This document shows, piece by piece, positions 1 through 8,130 of a stretch of 64,000 bases of DNA. The translations under genes were made by a program, and so were the position numbers. This DNA is from Paenibacillus sp. SYP-B4298. GTDB lineage: Bacteria > Bacillota > Bacilli > Paenibacillales > Paenibacillaceae. Position 1 is the first letter of the stretch, and the number at the start of each line of letters is the position of its first letter. The DNA lies in contig NZ_CP115484.1 in the NCBI RefSeq assembly GCF_027627475.1, positions 5,731,501 through 5,795,500 on the forward strand, read 5' to 3'. The notes under the pieces are model-generated. The model was not told the DNA's origin. It saw only the letters and a program-made list of their open reading frames with translations, and ran no database searches.

Positions 1-80
1 GTCAACCGACAGAGGCTGGAAGCATATGGGCGGTCATACAAGGCCATTGACGAACGAGCTCAAATCGACTATAGTGTTTT

Positions 81-98
81 TATACCTATACGGGTATA
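81..98. promoter_or_regulatory. CstR-type operator, copy 1
   Basis: The sequence is TATACC-N6-GGTATA, a perfect 6+6+6 inverted repeat. The same architecture recurs at 216-233 and 826-843, and a CsoR/CstR-family repressor gene follows. CsoR-family operators are typically AT-flanked G/C-tract palindromes of this kind. It probably controls the unit that begins at 310. Confidence 0.75.
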
Positions 99-215
99 TG
101 CATTTATGGGCGGGGTAATGCCCCTATTCTCATGCAAGGTAAGAGGCTGTGGAGAGACAGGCGTGTGGCTTCTGAGGCTATACAGGAAACAACACCATAT
201 TTTATTCATTTTTCT

Positions 216-233
216 TATACCCCACCAGGTATA
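216..233. promoter_or_regulatory. CstR-type operator, copy 2
   Basis: TATACC-N6-GGTATA lies 77 bases before the DsrE-like start codon and has the same half-sites as copy 1. Its position suggests it overlaps or follows the promoter of the DsrE-like gene. Confidence 0.75.
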
Positions 234-309
234 AATGCTGGATGCTGGAGCTTGCAAAATTCAATCGCATTCAGTGTAAGTAATAAAATTTGGGCACAGG
301 AGTGAGCAT

Positions 310-792
310 ATGGAAGAGAACAAAGAGAAATCAACCATCGTCCTGTTCAGCGGCGAGCTGGACAAGGCGATTGCGGCCTTCATTATCGCCAACGGGGCGG
401 CTGCTTATGATCATGAAGTTACCATCTTCTTCACGTTCTGGGGGCTGAACACGCTGCGCAAGGAGGGGCCGGTGCAGGTGAAGAAGGGAGTGCTTGAGCG
501 GATGTTTGGTTGGATGATGCCTCGTGGTGCGAGCAAGCTGGGGTTATCCCGGATGAATTATGCGGGGATGGGTCCGCAAATGATCAAGCATGTGATGAAA
601 AAGCACAATGTACTCACGTTGCCACAGTTAATCGAGCTAGCTCGCGAGCAAGGTGTGCGTCTGGTTGCCTGTACGATGACGATGGATCTGCTCGGCTTGC
701 AGAAGGAAGAACTGCTGGACGGAATCGAATACGGAGGCGTGGCGGCGTATCTTGGAGAAGCGGCAGACGGCAAGGTGAATCTGTTTATTTGA
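310..792 (+). CDS. DsrE/DsrF-like sulfur-carrier family protein
   Basis: This 160-aa soluble protein belongs to the DsrE/DsrF/DsrH-like superfamily, small alpha/beta proteins that often carry persulfide sulfur on a conserved cysteine. The N-terminal strand (about residues 9-16) is followed by a Gly/Ala-rich helix, and a single candidate sulfur-binding Cys lies at residue 121 in the motif VACTMTMD, as is typical for the peroxiredoxin-like branch. The start at 310 is preceded by AGGAGTG. It sits between operator copies 2 and 3 and upstream of a CstR-like repressor, which argues for a role in reactive sulfur or persulfide handling. Substrate and partner are not visible in the sequence. Confidence 0.8.
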   Translation: MEENKEKSTIVLFSGELDKAIAAFIIANGAAAYDHEVTIFFTFWGLNTLRKEGPVQVKKGVLERMFGWMMPRGASKLGLSRMNYAGMGPQMIKHVMKKHNVLTLPQLIELAREQGVRLVACTMTMDLLGLQKEELLDGIEYGGVAAYLGEAADGKVNLFI

Positions 793-825
793 GAAGGTTG
801 TATTTCGATGCCGATTCAGCAATAA

Positions 826-843
826 TATACCTATATAGGTATG
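826..843. promoter_or_regulatory. CstR-type operator, copy 3
   Basis: TATACC-N6-GGTATG lies directly in front of the Shine-Dalgarno of the repressor gene, so the repressor probably controls its own translation unit. It differs from copies 1 and 2 only in the last base of the second half-site. Confidence 0.75.
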
Positions 844-859
844 CGAGGAGGAATTGGCC

Positions 860-1120
860 ATGCATTATGATGAGGATGTGAAGAAACGGCTGCGCCGTGT
901 GGAAGGCCAGATTAGAGGTGTGCTGCGCATGATGGAGGAGGAGCAATCCTGTAAGGATGTCGTTAGCCAGTTGTCGGCAGTGCGCAGCGCGACGGATAAG
1001 GCGATTGCCTATATCGTAGCTGTCAATCTGGAACAGTGCATTCAAGAGGAGCAGGCCAGCGGCGGCGATACGAGCAAGATTGTACAGCAGGCTGTGGAGC
1101 TGTTAATCAAGAGCCGCTAG
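860..1120 (+). CDS. cstR: CsoR-family repressor, CstR (persulfide sensor) type
   Basis: This 86-aa all-helical protein of the CsoR/RcnR (DUF156) family is a DNA-binding repressor. ATG at 860 follows GAGGAGG (845-851) at good spacing; a TTG at 854 is possible but worse placed. With the ATG start the two cysteines fall at residues 31 and 60, the positions of the persulfide-reactive pair in Staphylococcus CstR. Copper-sensing CsoR has a His before the second Cys pair; here that site is Asn (VNLEQC), so a copper site is incomplete. The neighbouring DsrE-like gene and three shared operators support a sulfur-stress rather than metal role. Sensor assignment is inference from residues and context. 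Confidence 0.85.
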   Translation: MHYDEDVKKRLRRVEGQIRGVLRMMEEEQSCKDVVSQLSAVRSATDKAIAYIVAVNLEQCIQEEQASGGDTSKIVQQAVELLIKSR

Positions 1121-1210
1121 GGGTGAGTGGGCGCGCGGTGCATCGCACCGCGCAGCCTCCTGCGGCTGGACAGCCCGCTAACAGGTACGGAGCACAATAG
1201 ATACGTTAAC

Positions 1211-1249
1211 ATAGCGCAAGCCTTGGATCATCTTCGAGGCTTGCGCTAT
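1211..1249 (+). terminator. Hairpin, probable terminator
   Basis: A perfect 12-bp stem (ATAGCGCAAGCC and its complement at 1238-1249) closes a 15-base loop about 90 bases after the cstR stop. The T-tract after it is weak. A smaller GC-rich hairpin is also present at 1133-1153. Confidence 0.6.
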
Positions 1250-1312
1250 TTGCCTTGCATTGCGCTAATCACGTGTAGCAGTCTGTTGTACCCGTTGGGG
1301 GAGAGAAGGAAA

Positions 1313-1339
1313 TGAATCCTTTTGTCGCATTTTGCGGTA
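1313..1339 (+). promoter_or_regulatory. Candidate ECF-sigma promoter of the psp operon
   Basis: TGAATC (1313-1318) and CGGTA (1335-1339) are 16 bases apart, close to the SigW pattern TGAAAC-N16-CGTA that drives the homologous B. subtilis operon. It lies 40 bases before the pspA start. Two mismatches leave this as a candidate only. Confidence 0.45.
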
Positions 1340-1378
1340 TTATAGGGAGAGAGCAAATCGCCTAAGGAGGGATGCGGG

Positions 1379-2233
1379 ATGGGGATGTTATCCAGGTTCC
1401 GGGATATAATGCGGAGCAATGTGAATGCCTGGCAAGCCAAGTCGGAGGACCCGGAGAAGGCCGTGGACGAATATATGCGTGCGTTGAGCCGTGATCTGGG
1501 TCAGGTGAGGGCGGAGAATGCCACGGTGCAGATGGAGGAGCGGCGAGCCAGGCGGGCGCTCGAGGAATGCCGGGCGGAGATCGCCAAGCTGCAGCGGTAT
1601 GCGGAGCGTTCCGTCCAGGCGGGCAATGAAGCGGAGGCGCTCCGGTTTCTGGAGCGGAAGGCACAGCAGAGCGCACAGGAGCAGAGACTGCTGGCGGCTT
1701 ACGAGCAAGCAGCGGCAGGGGCTGAGGGAATGAAGCGGATGGAGCAGAAGCTTGCAGGTGATCTGGCAAGTCTGGAGGCGCGGCGAGCAATGCTCAGGGA
1801 GAAGCTGGCGGCAGCAAGGGCACAGGAGCGGCTTAATGCGCTCGGCGCAGGAGGTGGGACAGGCGCGCTCCAGGAACTGGAGGAGCGGGCGAACAAGGCC
1901 TATGATGAAGCGATGGCGTTGGCGGAGCTGAGGGCCGGGCAGCAGCCGGATGACCTGGATGAGCTGATCGCTCGACTCGTAGAGAGCCAGGAACAGGCTG
2001 GCGGCAGCGCTGGAAGTGCTGGCGGCTACGGAACCGGCAGCGGGGCTCCATCACCAGACTTGGCTGCGGATGAACCCGGCTCCACAGCAGCGACGAGCGA
2101 GTCTGGCCCGGCAGGAGCCGCGAGTGCCGCGGGTGACGCTGGCGCTGCCCATGAGCCAGACAGTCGCACCGCGCAGGCGGCCAGCCCGCAGGAGGAACTG
2201 GCTGCGCTAAGGAGCAAGTTAGCACGATCCTAA
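1379..2233 (+). CDS. pspA: Phage-shock protein A (PspA/IM30 family)
   Basis: This 284-aa coiled-coil protein of the PspA/IM30/Vipp1 family acts on the cytoplasmic face of the membrane, where such proteins form ESCRT-III-like assemblies that stabilise a damaged bilayer. The N-terminal amphipathic segment (MGMLSRFRDIMRSNVNAW) and the long charged coiled coil to about residue 185 are typical. The last 85 residues are an Ala/Gly/Ser/Pro-rich tail that makes it longer than the usual 220-230 aa. TAAGGAGGG precedes the ATG at 1379; a second ATG lies two codons later. It is the first gene of a tight operon with ydjG, ydjH and ydjI homologues, the known partner set in Bacillus. Confidence 0.92.
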   Translation: MGMLSRFRDIMRSNVNAWQAKSEDPEKAVDEYMRALSRDLGQVRAENATVQMEERRARRALEECRAEIAKLQRYAERSVQAGNEAEALRFLERKAQQSAQEQRLLAAYEQAAAGAEGMKRMEQKLAGDLASLEARRAMLREKLAAARAQERLNALGAGGGTGALQELEERANKAYDEAMALAELRAGQQPDDLDELIARLVESQEQAGGSAGSAGGYGTGSGAPSPDLAADEPGSTAATSESGPAGAASAAGDAGAAHEPDSRTAQAASPQEELAALRSKLARS

Positions 2234-2259
2234 CAGCAAGATAATCGAGGTGAATGAAA

Positions 2260-3291
2260 GTGCCGGTCATACAGTATAAATGCCCCAATTGCGGTAGCGA
2301 CATGCGTTTCGACAGCGCATCTGGCATGCTGTTATGCGCAAGCTGCGGAAGGAAAGACAATGTAGAATTTGTGGAGGACCCGCTGCTTAGAGCCACCTTC
2401 GAGGAGGATGAGGCAAGGCAGTATCACTGCAATAGCTGCGGCGCAGTCATTCTGACAGAGCCGGAGACGTCGGCAACCGTATGCAGCTTCTGCGGCTCGG
2501 CGGTGGCGCTTGGTGATCGTCTGACCGGAGAGCTGGCGCCCGTCAAGGTCATCCCGTTCAAGATCGGCAAGCAGGAAGCGATAGCGGCCTTCAAGAAATG
2601 GTGCAAGAACGGTCTGATGACCCCGCGCGGCTTCATGACCGCAGACCGGATCAAGTCGATTACCGGTATCTATGTTCCCTTCTGGCTCTATGACCTGCAG
2701 ACTCATGTGGAAGCATCGGGCAATGGCACACGTGTCAAATCCTATAGACGGGGCGAATATCGGATTACGGAAACGCAGCATTTTGATGTATACCGCAAGC
2801 TTCGTCTGCACTATGTCCATGTGCCGGTCGACGCTGCGGAGAAGATGAAGGATGAGCTGATGGATCGGCTGGAGCCGTTCACGTTCAAGGAGCTGAAGCG
2901 CTTCAACACCGCCTATCTGGCGGGTTATGTGGCGGAGAAGTACAGCTTTGATGAGCAGCAGATGGTCTCCCGAGCGCGGGTGAAGGTCGCCCCTTATATT
3001 GAGCAAGCGTTAAGCGGTACGGTAGGCAGCTATTCCAGCATCAGCTTTCCGAGCAAGCAGGTGTACACGAAGGTGCAGCGCGCGGACTATATCCTGTTGC
3101 CAGTGTGGATTGTGCATTATGATTTTGACCGGATGGAGCATACCTTCGCCATGAATGGCCAGACCGGCAAGGTGGTGGGCAAGCCGCCGATTAGCAAGGC
3201 GAAGGTGGCAGGATATGGCGCTCTATTCGTTGGAGGGGGCTTCATCGCGATGCGCGCCCTGCAATGGATGATGGGAGGCGGTCTGTGGTGA
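2260..3291 (+). CDS. ydjG: YdjG-like double zinc-ribbon protein
   Basis: This protein of about 343 aa has two N-terminal zinc ribbons: CPNC with a later CASC, then CNSC with CSFC, within the first 80 residues. A mixed alpha/beta domain and a short hydrophobic C-terminal stretch (GYGALFVGGGFIAMRAL) that could insert in the membrane follow. It matches B. subtilis YdjG in length and operon position, where YdjG, YdjH and YdjI help recruit PspA to the membrane. GAGGTGA sits directly against ATG 2254, so the GTG at 2260 (spacing 7) is the better start. Its 3' end overlaps the next gene. The function of the ribbons is not known to me. Confidence 0.8.
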   Translation: MPVIQYKCPNCGSDMRFDSASGMLLCASCGRKDNVEFVEDPLLRATFEEDEARQYHCNSCGAVILTEPETSATVCSFCGSAVALGDRLTGELAPVKVIPFKIGKQEAIAAFKKWCKNGLMTPRGFMTADRIKSITGIYVPFWLYDLQTHVEASGNGTRVKSYRRGEYRITETQHFDVYRKLRLHYVHVPVDAAEKMKDELMDRLEPFTFKELKRFNTAYLAGYVAEKYSFDEQQMVSRARVKVAPYIEQALSGTVGSYSSISFPSKQVYTKVQRADYILLPVWIVHYDFDRMEHTFAMNGQTGKVVGKPPISKAKVAGYGALFVGGGFIAMRALQWMMGGGLW

Positions 3292-4079
3292 GAAGATATG
3301 CAGCGCTGCTGCTATGGCTGGGGTTGTCGCTCTTCATCATCCTGCCAGCCGCCCATGCAGCAGGGGGCGACAAGCAGCTCATCTATGACGAGGCGAAGCT
3401 GTTGACGGCAGACGAGCGGGCGGAGCTGAATGCATTGGCTAATCAATATGGCTCTGAGCGGGAGACCGATATTATCATCTACACCTCCAATAATGACAAG
3501 GGCGCCGATGTGCTGCAGATGACAGAGGATTTCTACGATCAGCAAGGTCCAGGGTATGACAAGAAGCATGGCAACGCCGTTATTCTGACCATGGATATGA
3601 AGCACAGAGAAATCTATCTGGCTGGCTTCTACAAGGCGGAGTCCTACCTGAATAATGAGCGTCTGGACAAAATCCGCGACCGCATAACGCCTGCGCTGGC
3701 AAATGGCGAATACGCCAAGGCGTTCGAGCAGTACATCCGTACTGCATACCGTTATATGGACTACGCGCCGGGAGTGAACCCGGACAGTATTTTCTTTCAG
3801 CTCTGGTTTCAGATCGGGGTGTCGGTTATTTTCGGGGTGATCGTGGTCGGCCTCATGGTTCGCCACCGTGAGGGGAGAGTTGAGGTTAATCGCTATACGT
3901 ATCAGGACTTTGATTCGGGAGGGCTGATTGAGCATCACGACAACTATTTGCGGACAACGACGACCAGAACCCGCATCACCAACACGAATTCCGGCGGCTC
4001 TGGGGGCAGCGGAGGCGGGTCTGGCGGAGGAGTAAGCGGCGGAGGCCATTCACATAGCGGCAGCAGAGGATCATTTTAG
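3285..4079 (+). CDS. ydjH: YdjH-like secreted/membrane TPM-domain protein
   Basis: This protein of about 264 aa has a signal peptide ending in AHA-A, then a TPM domain (YDEAKLLTADERAELNAL and following) as found in YgcG-type envelope proteins. One TM helix near residues 170-195 (IGVSVIFGVIVVGLMV) follows, and a Gly/Ser/His-rich cytoplasmic tail ends in SRGSF. GGGAGGCGG upstream points to GTG 3285 or GTG 3288 as start, overlapping the ydjG stop and implying translational coupling; the longer ATG at 3264 would place charged residues ahead of the signal peptide. It is the predicted membrane partner of the YdjG-YdjI-PspA complex, by synteny with Bacillus. Confidence 0.8.
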   Translation: MVRRYAALLLWLGLSLFIILPAAHAAGGDKQLIYDEAKLLTADERAELNALANQYGSERETDIIIYTSNNDKGADVLQMTEDFYDQQGPGYDKKHGNAVILTMDMKHREIYLAGFYKAESYLNNERLDKIRDRITPALANGEYAKAFEQYIRTAYRYMDYAPGVNPDSIFFQLWFQIGVSVIFGVIVVGLMVRHREGRVEVNRYTYQDFDSGGLIEHHDNYLRTTTTRTRITNTNSGGSGGSGGGSGGGVSGGGHSHSGSRGSF

Positions 4080-4106
4080 ATACGATGAAGGGGTGGCAGA
4101 GAAACG

Positions 4107-5192
4107 ATGGTATTTTTTCGCAATCAATTTGCAAATGTAGTCGAGTGGGATGAGTTCAGGGACGATATGATTTTCTGGAAATGGAACAATAATGAGATTA
4201 AGAAGGGGAGCAAGCTCATCATCCGTCCCGGTCAGGATGCGGTGTTTCTGAATAACGGCAAGATCGAGGGTGTATTCGAGCAGGATGGCGAGTATAACAT
4301 CGAGAGCCAGATTATTCCGTTCCTGTCGACGCTCAAGGGCTTCAAGTTCGGCTTCAACAGCGGCATGCGGGTCGAGGTGCTGTTCGTTAATACGAAGGAA
4401 TTCATGGTGAGATGGGGGACGCAAAATCCGGTGCTCATTCCAACGCCGCAGCTACCTGGCGGCATGCCGATCCGCGCGAACGGGACATTTAATTTCAAGG
4501 TGTCTGATTACGTGGCGTTGATCGACAGGGTAGCCGGGGTGAAGGACAGCTATCTGGTCGAGGATGTGAAGCTGCGGATTACGGCGGTGCTGGATCAACT
4601 GCTGATGAAGTGGATTAGCCGCGAGGGCAAGGATATGTTCAACCTTCAGGCCAATTCATTTGATATTGCGCAGGGCATTCGCGAGGATCTGGATATGCAG
4701 ATGCTGGACAGCGGCTTGACGATTACCGGCTTCCACATCATGAGCTTTAACTATCCGAAGGAAATTCAGGATATGATCACCAAGACCGCCTCCCATGAAA
4801 TGATAGGCAATATGCAAAAATATCAGCAGGTGTCGATGATCGACGGCATGACCTCCGGCAAGATGAAGGGTGGCGGAGCCGCGGCGGATATGGCTGGCAT
4901 GATGATGGGCATGAACATGGCGGGCGAGATGATGAAGAATATGAATCAGTGGAATCAGCAGCAAGGTGGAGCAGCCGGTCAAGGCGGCCAGGGCCAGGGT
5001 CAGGGTCAGGGTCAGGGTGGTCAAGGCGGTCAAGGCGGGCAGTCTGGCAATGCACCGCAGCCAGGCGGAGCGGCAGGCGGCGGAGCGGGTGCCGGGGGCG
5101 GGGCTGGCGCCAAGCCGAACTTCTGCCCGAATTGTGGCGCGAGGAACGAGGGTGCGAACTTCTGCCCGAATTGCGGGCACAAGCTTGGCTAG
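4107..5192 (+). CDS. ydjI: YdjI-like SPFH-domain protein with C-terminal zinc ribbon
   Basis: This 361-aa protein has an SPFH/band-7-like domain of the family often annotated as virion core protein-like (about residues 30-240). A Met-rich helix follows, then a Gly/Gln repeat linker (residues about 290-330, built from GQ and GGQ units) and a terminal zinc ribbon with two CPNC pairs. It has no signal peptide, so it acts on the inner face of the membrane. It closes the pspA operon, and its B. subtilis counterpart is needed for PspA recruitment. The linker DNA at 4980-5040 is made of short tandem CAGGGT-like repeats, so linker length may vary between strains. Confidence 0.85.
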   Translation: MVFFRNQFANVVEWDEFRDDMIFWKWNNNEIKKGSKLIIRPGQDAVFLNNGKIEGVFEQDGEYNIESQIIPFLSTLKGFKFGFNSGMRVEVLFVNTKEFMVRWGTQNPVLIPTPQLPGGMPIRANGTFNFKVSDYVALIDRVAGVKDSYLVEDVKLRITAVLDQLLMKWISREGKDMFNLQANSFDIAQGIREDLDMQMLDSGLTITGFHIMSFNYPKEIQDMITKTASHEMIGNMQKYQQVSMIDGMTSGKMKGGGAAADMAGMMMGMNMAGEMMKNMNQWNQQQGGAAGQGGQGQGQGQGQGGQGGQGGQSGNAPQPGGAAGGGAGAGGGAGAKPNFCPNCGARNEGANFCPNCGHKLG

Positions 5193-5312
5193 CAGCAGGT
5201 CGTGTTTCACGCTGACTGCTGCGGGCGCAGTAGCAGCTCTGTAGGCAGGCTTTAACCTTAGGATCATTTAAACCATTTGTAATATTTAATGGCATTGAAT
5301 ATATAGATGGTT

Positions 5313-5343
5313 AAGAACCCGGTCTTCCAAGGCGCGGGTTCTT
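5313..5343 (+). terminator. Terminator of the psp operon
   Basis: A 9-bp stem, AAGAACCCG (5313-5321) with CGGGTTCTT (5335-5343), lies 120 bases after ydjI and is followed by a short T/G run. The rest of 5193-5632 holds no gene that I can support. Confidence 0.6.
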
Positions 5344-5493
5344 TGGGTTGTGGTCAGAAGTGAGCTCGTCCGCAGTACGCCCCTAGCGAGCTATAGGCTG
5401 TGTTGCCTTTCGCGTGCCATTGGCCGGAAGAAGTGTCCCGTGCATGTATTTCGCTGCATTTATTGTTCATGTAATTAAGGGGTTGGGAGCATA

Positions 5494-5502
5494 TGGTATA
5501 AT
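5494..5502 (+). promoter_or_regulatory. Extended -10 promoter element
   Basis: TGGTATAAT is a perfect -10 hexamer with a TGN extension. No convincing -35 box lies at the standard distance. It is 131 bases ahead of the three-gene TelA operon. Confidence 0.5.
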
Positions 5503-5632
5503 AGTACATGCGGCAGAGAGTGGAGCTGCTTTGATAGGATGTATTTTTATGCATCGATTGGCAGGATGCTACGTATGAAAGGATAGATCATGACAGAATG
5601 TTCGGAGAATGAGGGCGCAGGAGGTGTGCAGG

Positions 5633-6382
5633 GTGAACGGCTCAAGGATACTCAGGCTGCTGGGAACGATTGCTATCATTATTGTAGTCAACATCGTCGT
5701 GTTTTCTCCGGGACTGTTAGGGGTAGAGCTTGGAGGGGGAGACCGCCTGCAGACGGCTGTGGGAGCAACCCTGATCATTGTGAGTCTGCTGGTACTGCTG
5801 TATCAGAGTTATACGTTGCTATTCAGACCGCCAGTCATCCAATGGAGGACGGTTGGCAATGAGGCTGATCCAGAGGAATACAGTGCAGCGCTTGGGCAGT
5901 ACAAGAGCGTCAAGGTGCTCAAGAAGGATATGGCGCTGGCGACAGACCAGATCGAACGCATGCAGAAGAAGAAGCGAGCGCTGATGGAGGTGCTTGGCCA
6001 GCGGTTCGAGCCGACAGAGCTTAGCTACACGAAGTTTACCTCGGTCATCTTGGAGGTGGAGCGGCTATTTTATCTGAATCTCAAGGGAATTCTGAACAAG
6101 CTGAGCGTATTTGACCCCTCTGAATTCGCGCAATTTGCCGGTGAACAGGGGGCAGCGCGCTTCTCGGAGCGGCTGGTGCAGGAGCGGAAAAGTCTGTACA
6201 ACAAATATCTGGCATATATTGAAGGTTACTTGGCTGGCAATGAGGAGATTATGTTGAAGCTCGACAAGCTGTTGCTGGAAATCTCGCTGCTAGGCAGCAC
6301 AGATTACAGAGAGATCGATGAGATGCCTTGCATGAAAGAGATCGATGCACTCATTCAGCAGACCAAATATTATAAGCATTGA
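5633..6382 (+). CDS. Two-TM coiled-coil protein, XpaC-like by context
   Basis: This protein of about 249 aa has two N-terminal TM helices (RLLGTIAIIIVVNIVVFSPG, then TLIIVSLLVLLYQSYTLLF). A helical, charged cytoplasmic domain of about 180 residues follows. AGGAGGTG at 5619-5626 favours the GTG at 5633 over the ATG at 5609. I do not recognise the family from sequence alone. In B. subtilis, xpaC (two TM helices plus coiled coil) lies directly before the telA-like gene yaaN, and a TelA-family gene closes this operon too, so an XpaC-like role is an inference from layout. Confidence 0.65.
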   Translation: MNGSRILRLLGTIAIIIVVNIVVFSPGLLGVELGGGDRLQTAVGATLIIVSLLVLLYQSYTLLFRPPVIQWRTVGNEADPEEYSAALGQYKSVKVLKKDMALATDQIERMQKKKRALMEVLGQRFEPTELSYTKFTSVILEVERLFYLNLKGILNKLSVFDPSEFAQFAGEQGAARFSERLVQERKSLYNKYLAYIEGYLAGNEEIMLKLDKLLLEISLLGSTDYREIDEMPCMKEIDALIQQTKYYKH

Positions 6383-6395
6383 AAGGGAGATGAGC

Positions 6396-8081
6396 ATGGG
6401 GAAAGGAAAAGCGCTCACCGTGCTGGCCGTTATTGCCGCTGCAGTGTTCGCCCTCATCTATTTCGGTATTGGCCTGACCTCGGATCTGGGGAAGGATACG
6501 GCACAGGTATCGACTGAGGATGCGGCTAAGAAGCTGGACAGCATCTATAAGAAAATTAACGTAACGGCAGCGGAGCCGATTAAGGGTCAGATTGACCTCG
6601 ATCCCGTCTCGATTGGTGATGCCCTGCCGGATATATCCAAGTACGCGATCTCGGTGGAGAAGACGACCGGCAGCTATGTGGAGATTTTCTCGTCTACCGA
6701 GAAATCGGGCACAGGAGTGGATGGTTGGTTGAATGAGGTAGCGACGGCCTTCAACACCTCCAATATCCAGGTGAACGGGCAGCCGGTGTCCGTGCGGATT
6801 CGCAACATTGCCTCGGGGACAGCCACCGATTATATCCGTTCCGGCAAATATGTGCCGGATGCGTTCACGCCATCCAATGAGCTATGGGGCGAGATGGTCA
6901 AGGCGGAGGGCGTGAAGACGGAGCAGGTCGCCAAGCGTCTGGTCGGCAATGTGCCCGGCATCGTTATCTCCAAGGCGAAGCATGAAGCCATGATTGAGAA
7001 ATACGGTGCGGTCAACATCAAGACGGTCACGGATGCGATCGCAGATAATGAACTGGCGATGGGCTATACCGATCCGTTCGCCAGCTCCACCGGACTGAAC
7101 TTCCTGGTTACTGCGCTCTCCACCTTCGACAGCAACGACCTGCTCGGCGGCAAGGCGGTGCAAGGGTTCGAGCGCTTCCAGGCTAACGTGCCATTCACCG
7201 CCTCGACGACATTGCAGATGCGGGATGCGGCCAAGACAGGCATGCTCGATGCGTTCGTGCTGGAGTATCAGACCTTCGCCAATGCGGCCGATCTGCAAGG
7301 CGGGTATGTGTTCACCCCGTTCGGAGCACGCCATGACAGTCCGCTGTATGCGCTCGGAGAGCTCACGCAGGAGAAACGCCAGATTCTGAAGGCGTTCGCC
7401 GAATTCGTCGTCCAGGAGAAATACCAGAAGCTCGCCAGCGATAACGGCTTCAACGGACTGGAGAATTATGTATCGGAGCTGCCTGAGGTGAATGGGAATG
7501 TGCTGGCGGCGGCGCAGAAGCTGTGGAAGGACAAGAAGGATGGCAGTAAGCCGGTTGCCGCAGTGTTCGTGGCCGATGTATCTGGCAGCATGGCGGGCGA
7601 GCCGCTGAACCGACTGAAGGAGTCGCTGCTCAATGGGCAGAAATATCTGGGACGGAGCAATAGCATCGGCTTCATCTCTTACTCTCAGGATGTAACGATT
7701 CATGTGCCAATCGGCGTCTACGATACGAATCAGCAATCGATGTTCGTCGGTGCGGTCAATAGCCTGCAGGCAGCGGGCGGCACCGCGACCTTCGACGCTA
7801 TCGCGGTAGCGGTGAAGATGCTGCAGGAGGAGATGGCCGCTAATCCGAATGTGAAGCCGTTGATCTTCGTTCTCAGTGACGGCGAGACGCGTGACGGCCA
7901 TTCGCTTCATGATGTGAGAGGCATCATCGAGGGATTCAAGATTCCGATCTACACGATCGGCTATAACGCGGACATCAAGGCGCTGGAGAACATATCCAGT
8001 ATTAACGAGGCGGCGAGCATCAATGCGGATACGGAGGATGTCGTCTACAAGATCGGCAACCTGCTGAATGTGCAGATGTAG
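6396..8081 (+). CDS. Solute-binding-like plus VWA domain protein
   Basis: This 561-aa protein is anchored by an N-terminal TM/signal segment (LTVLAVIAAAVFALIYFGIG). A region resembling periplasmic substrate-binding proteins (about residues 80-380) follows. A C-terminal von Willebrand A domain has an intact MIDAS start, DVSGS, near residue 395, and a later SDGET. The ATG at 6396 has AAAGGGA at spacing 7; the ATG at 6390 is too close to it. VWA plus binding-protein fusions are repeatedly found next to TelA-type genes, which suggests an extracellular sensor or chaperone arm for the TelA system. Ligand unknown. Confidence 0.8.
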   Translation: MGKGKALTVLAVIAAAVFALIYFGIGLTSDLGKDTAQVSTEDAAKKLDSIYKKINVTAAEPIKGQIDLDPVSIGDALPDISKYAISVEKTTGSYVEIFSSTEKSGTGVDGWLNEVATAFNTSNIQVNGQPVSVRIRNIASGTATDYIRSGKYVPDAFTPSNELWGEMVKAEGVKTEQVAKRLVGNVPGIVISKAKHEAMIEKYGAVNIKTVTDAIADNELAMGYTDPFASSTGLNFLVTALSTFDSNDLLGGKAVQGFERFQANVPFTASTTLQMRDAAKTGMLDAFVLEYQTFANAADLQGGYVFTPFGARHDSPLYALGELTQEKRQILKAFAEFVVQEKYQKLASDNGFNGLENYVSELPEVNGNVLAAAQKLWKDKKDGSKPVAAVFVADVSGSMAGEPLNRLKESLLNGQKYLGRSNSIGFISYSQDVTIHVPIGVYDTNQQSMFVGAVNSLQAAGGTATFDAIAVAVKMLQEEMAANPNVKPLIFVLSDGETRDGHSLHDVRGIIEGFKIPIYTIGYNADIKALENISSINEAASINADTEDVVYKIGNLLNVQM

Positions 8082-8130
8082 CTGCAAGTAACGGCGCAGC
8101 AGCTCAACATGATGAATAGGAGGGGTCGGA

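Noticed and set aside
1-80. 3' end of a gene at the left border
   Set aside because: Frames are open or short, but no family pattern or clear end could be supported.
860-1120. Copper-sensing CsoR
   Set aside because: The His ligand is replaced by Asn and the neighbour is a DsrE-type sulfur protein, not a copper pump or chaperone.
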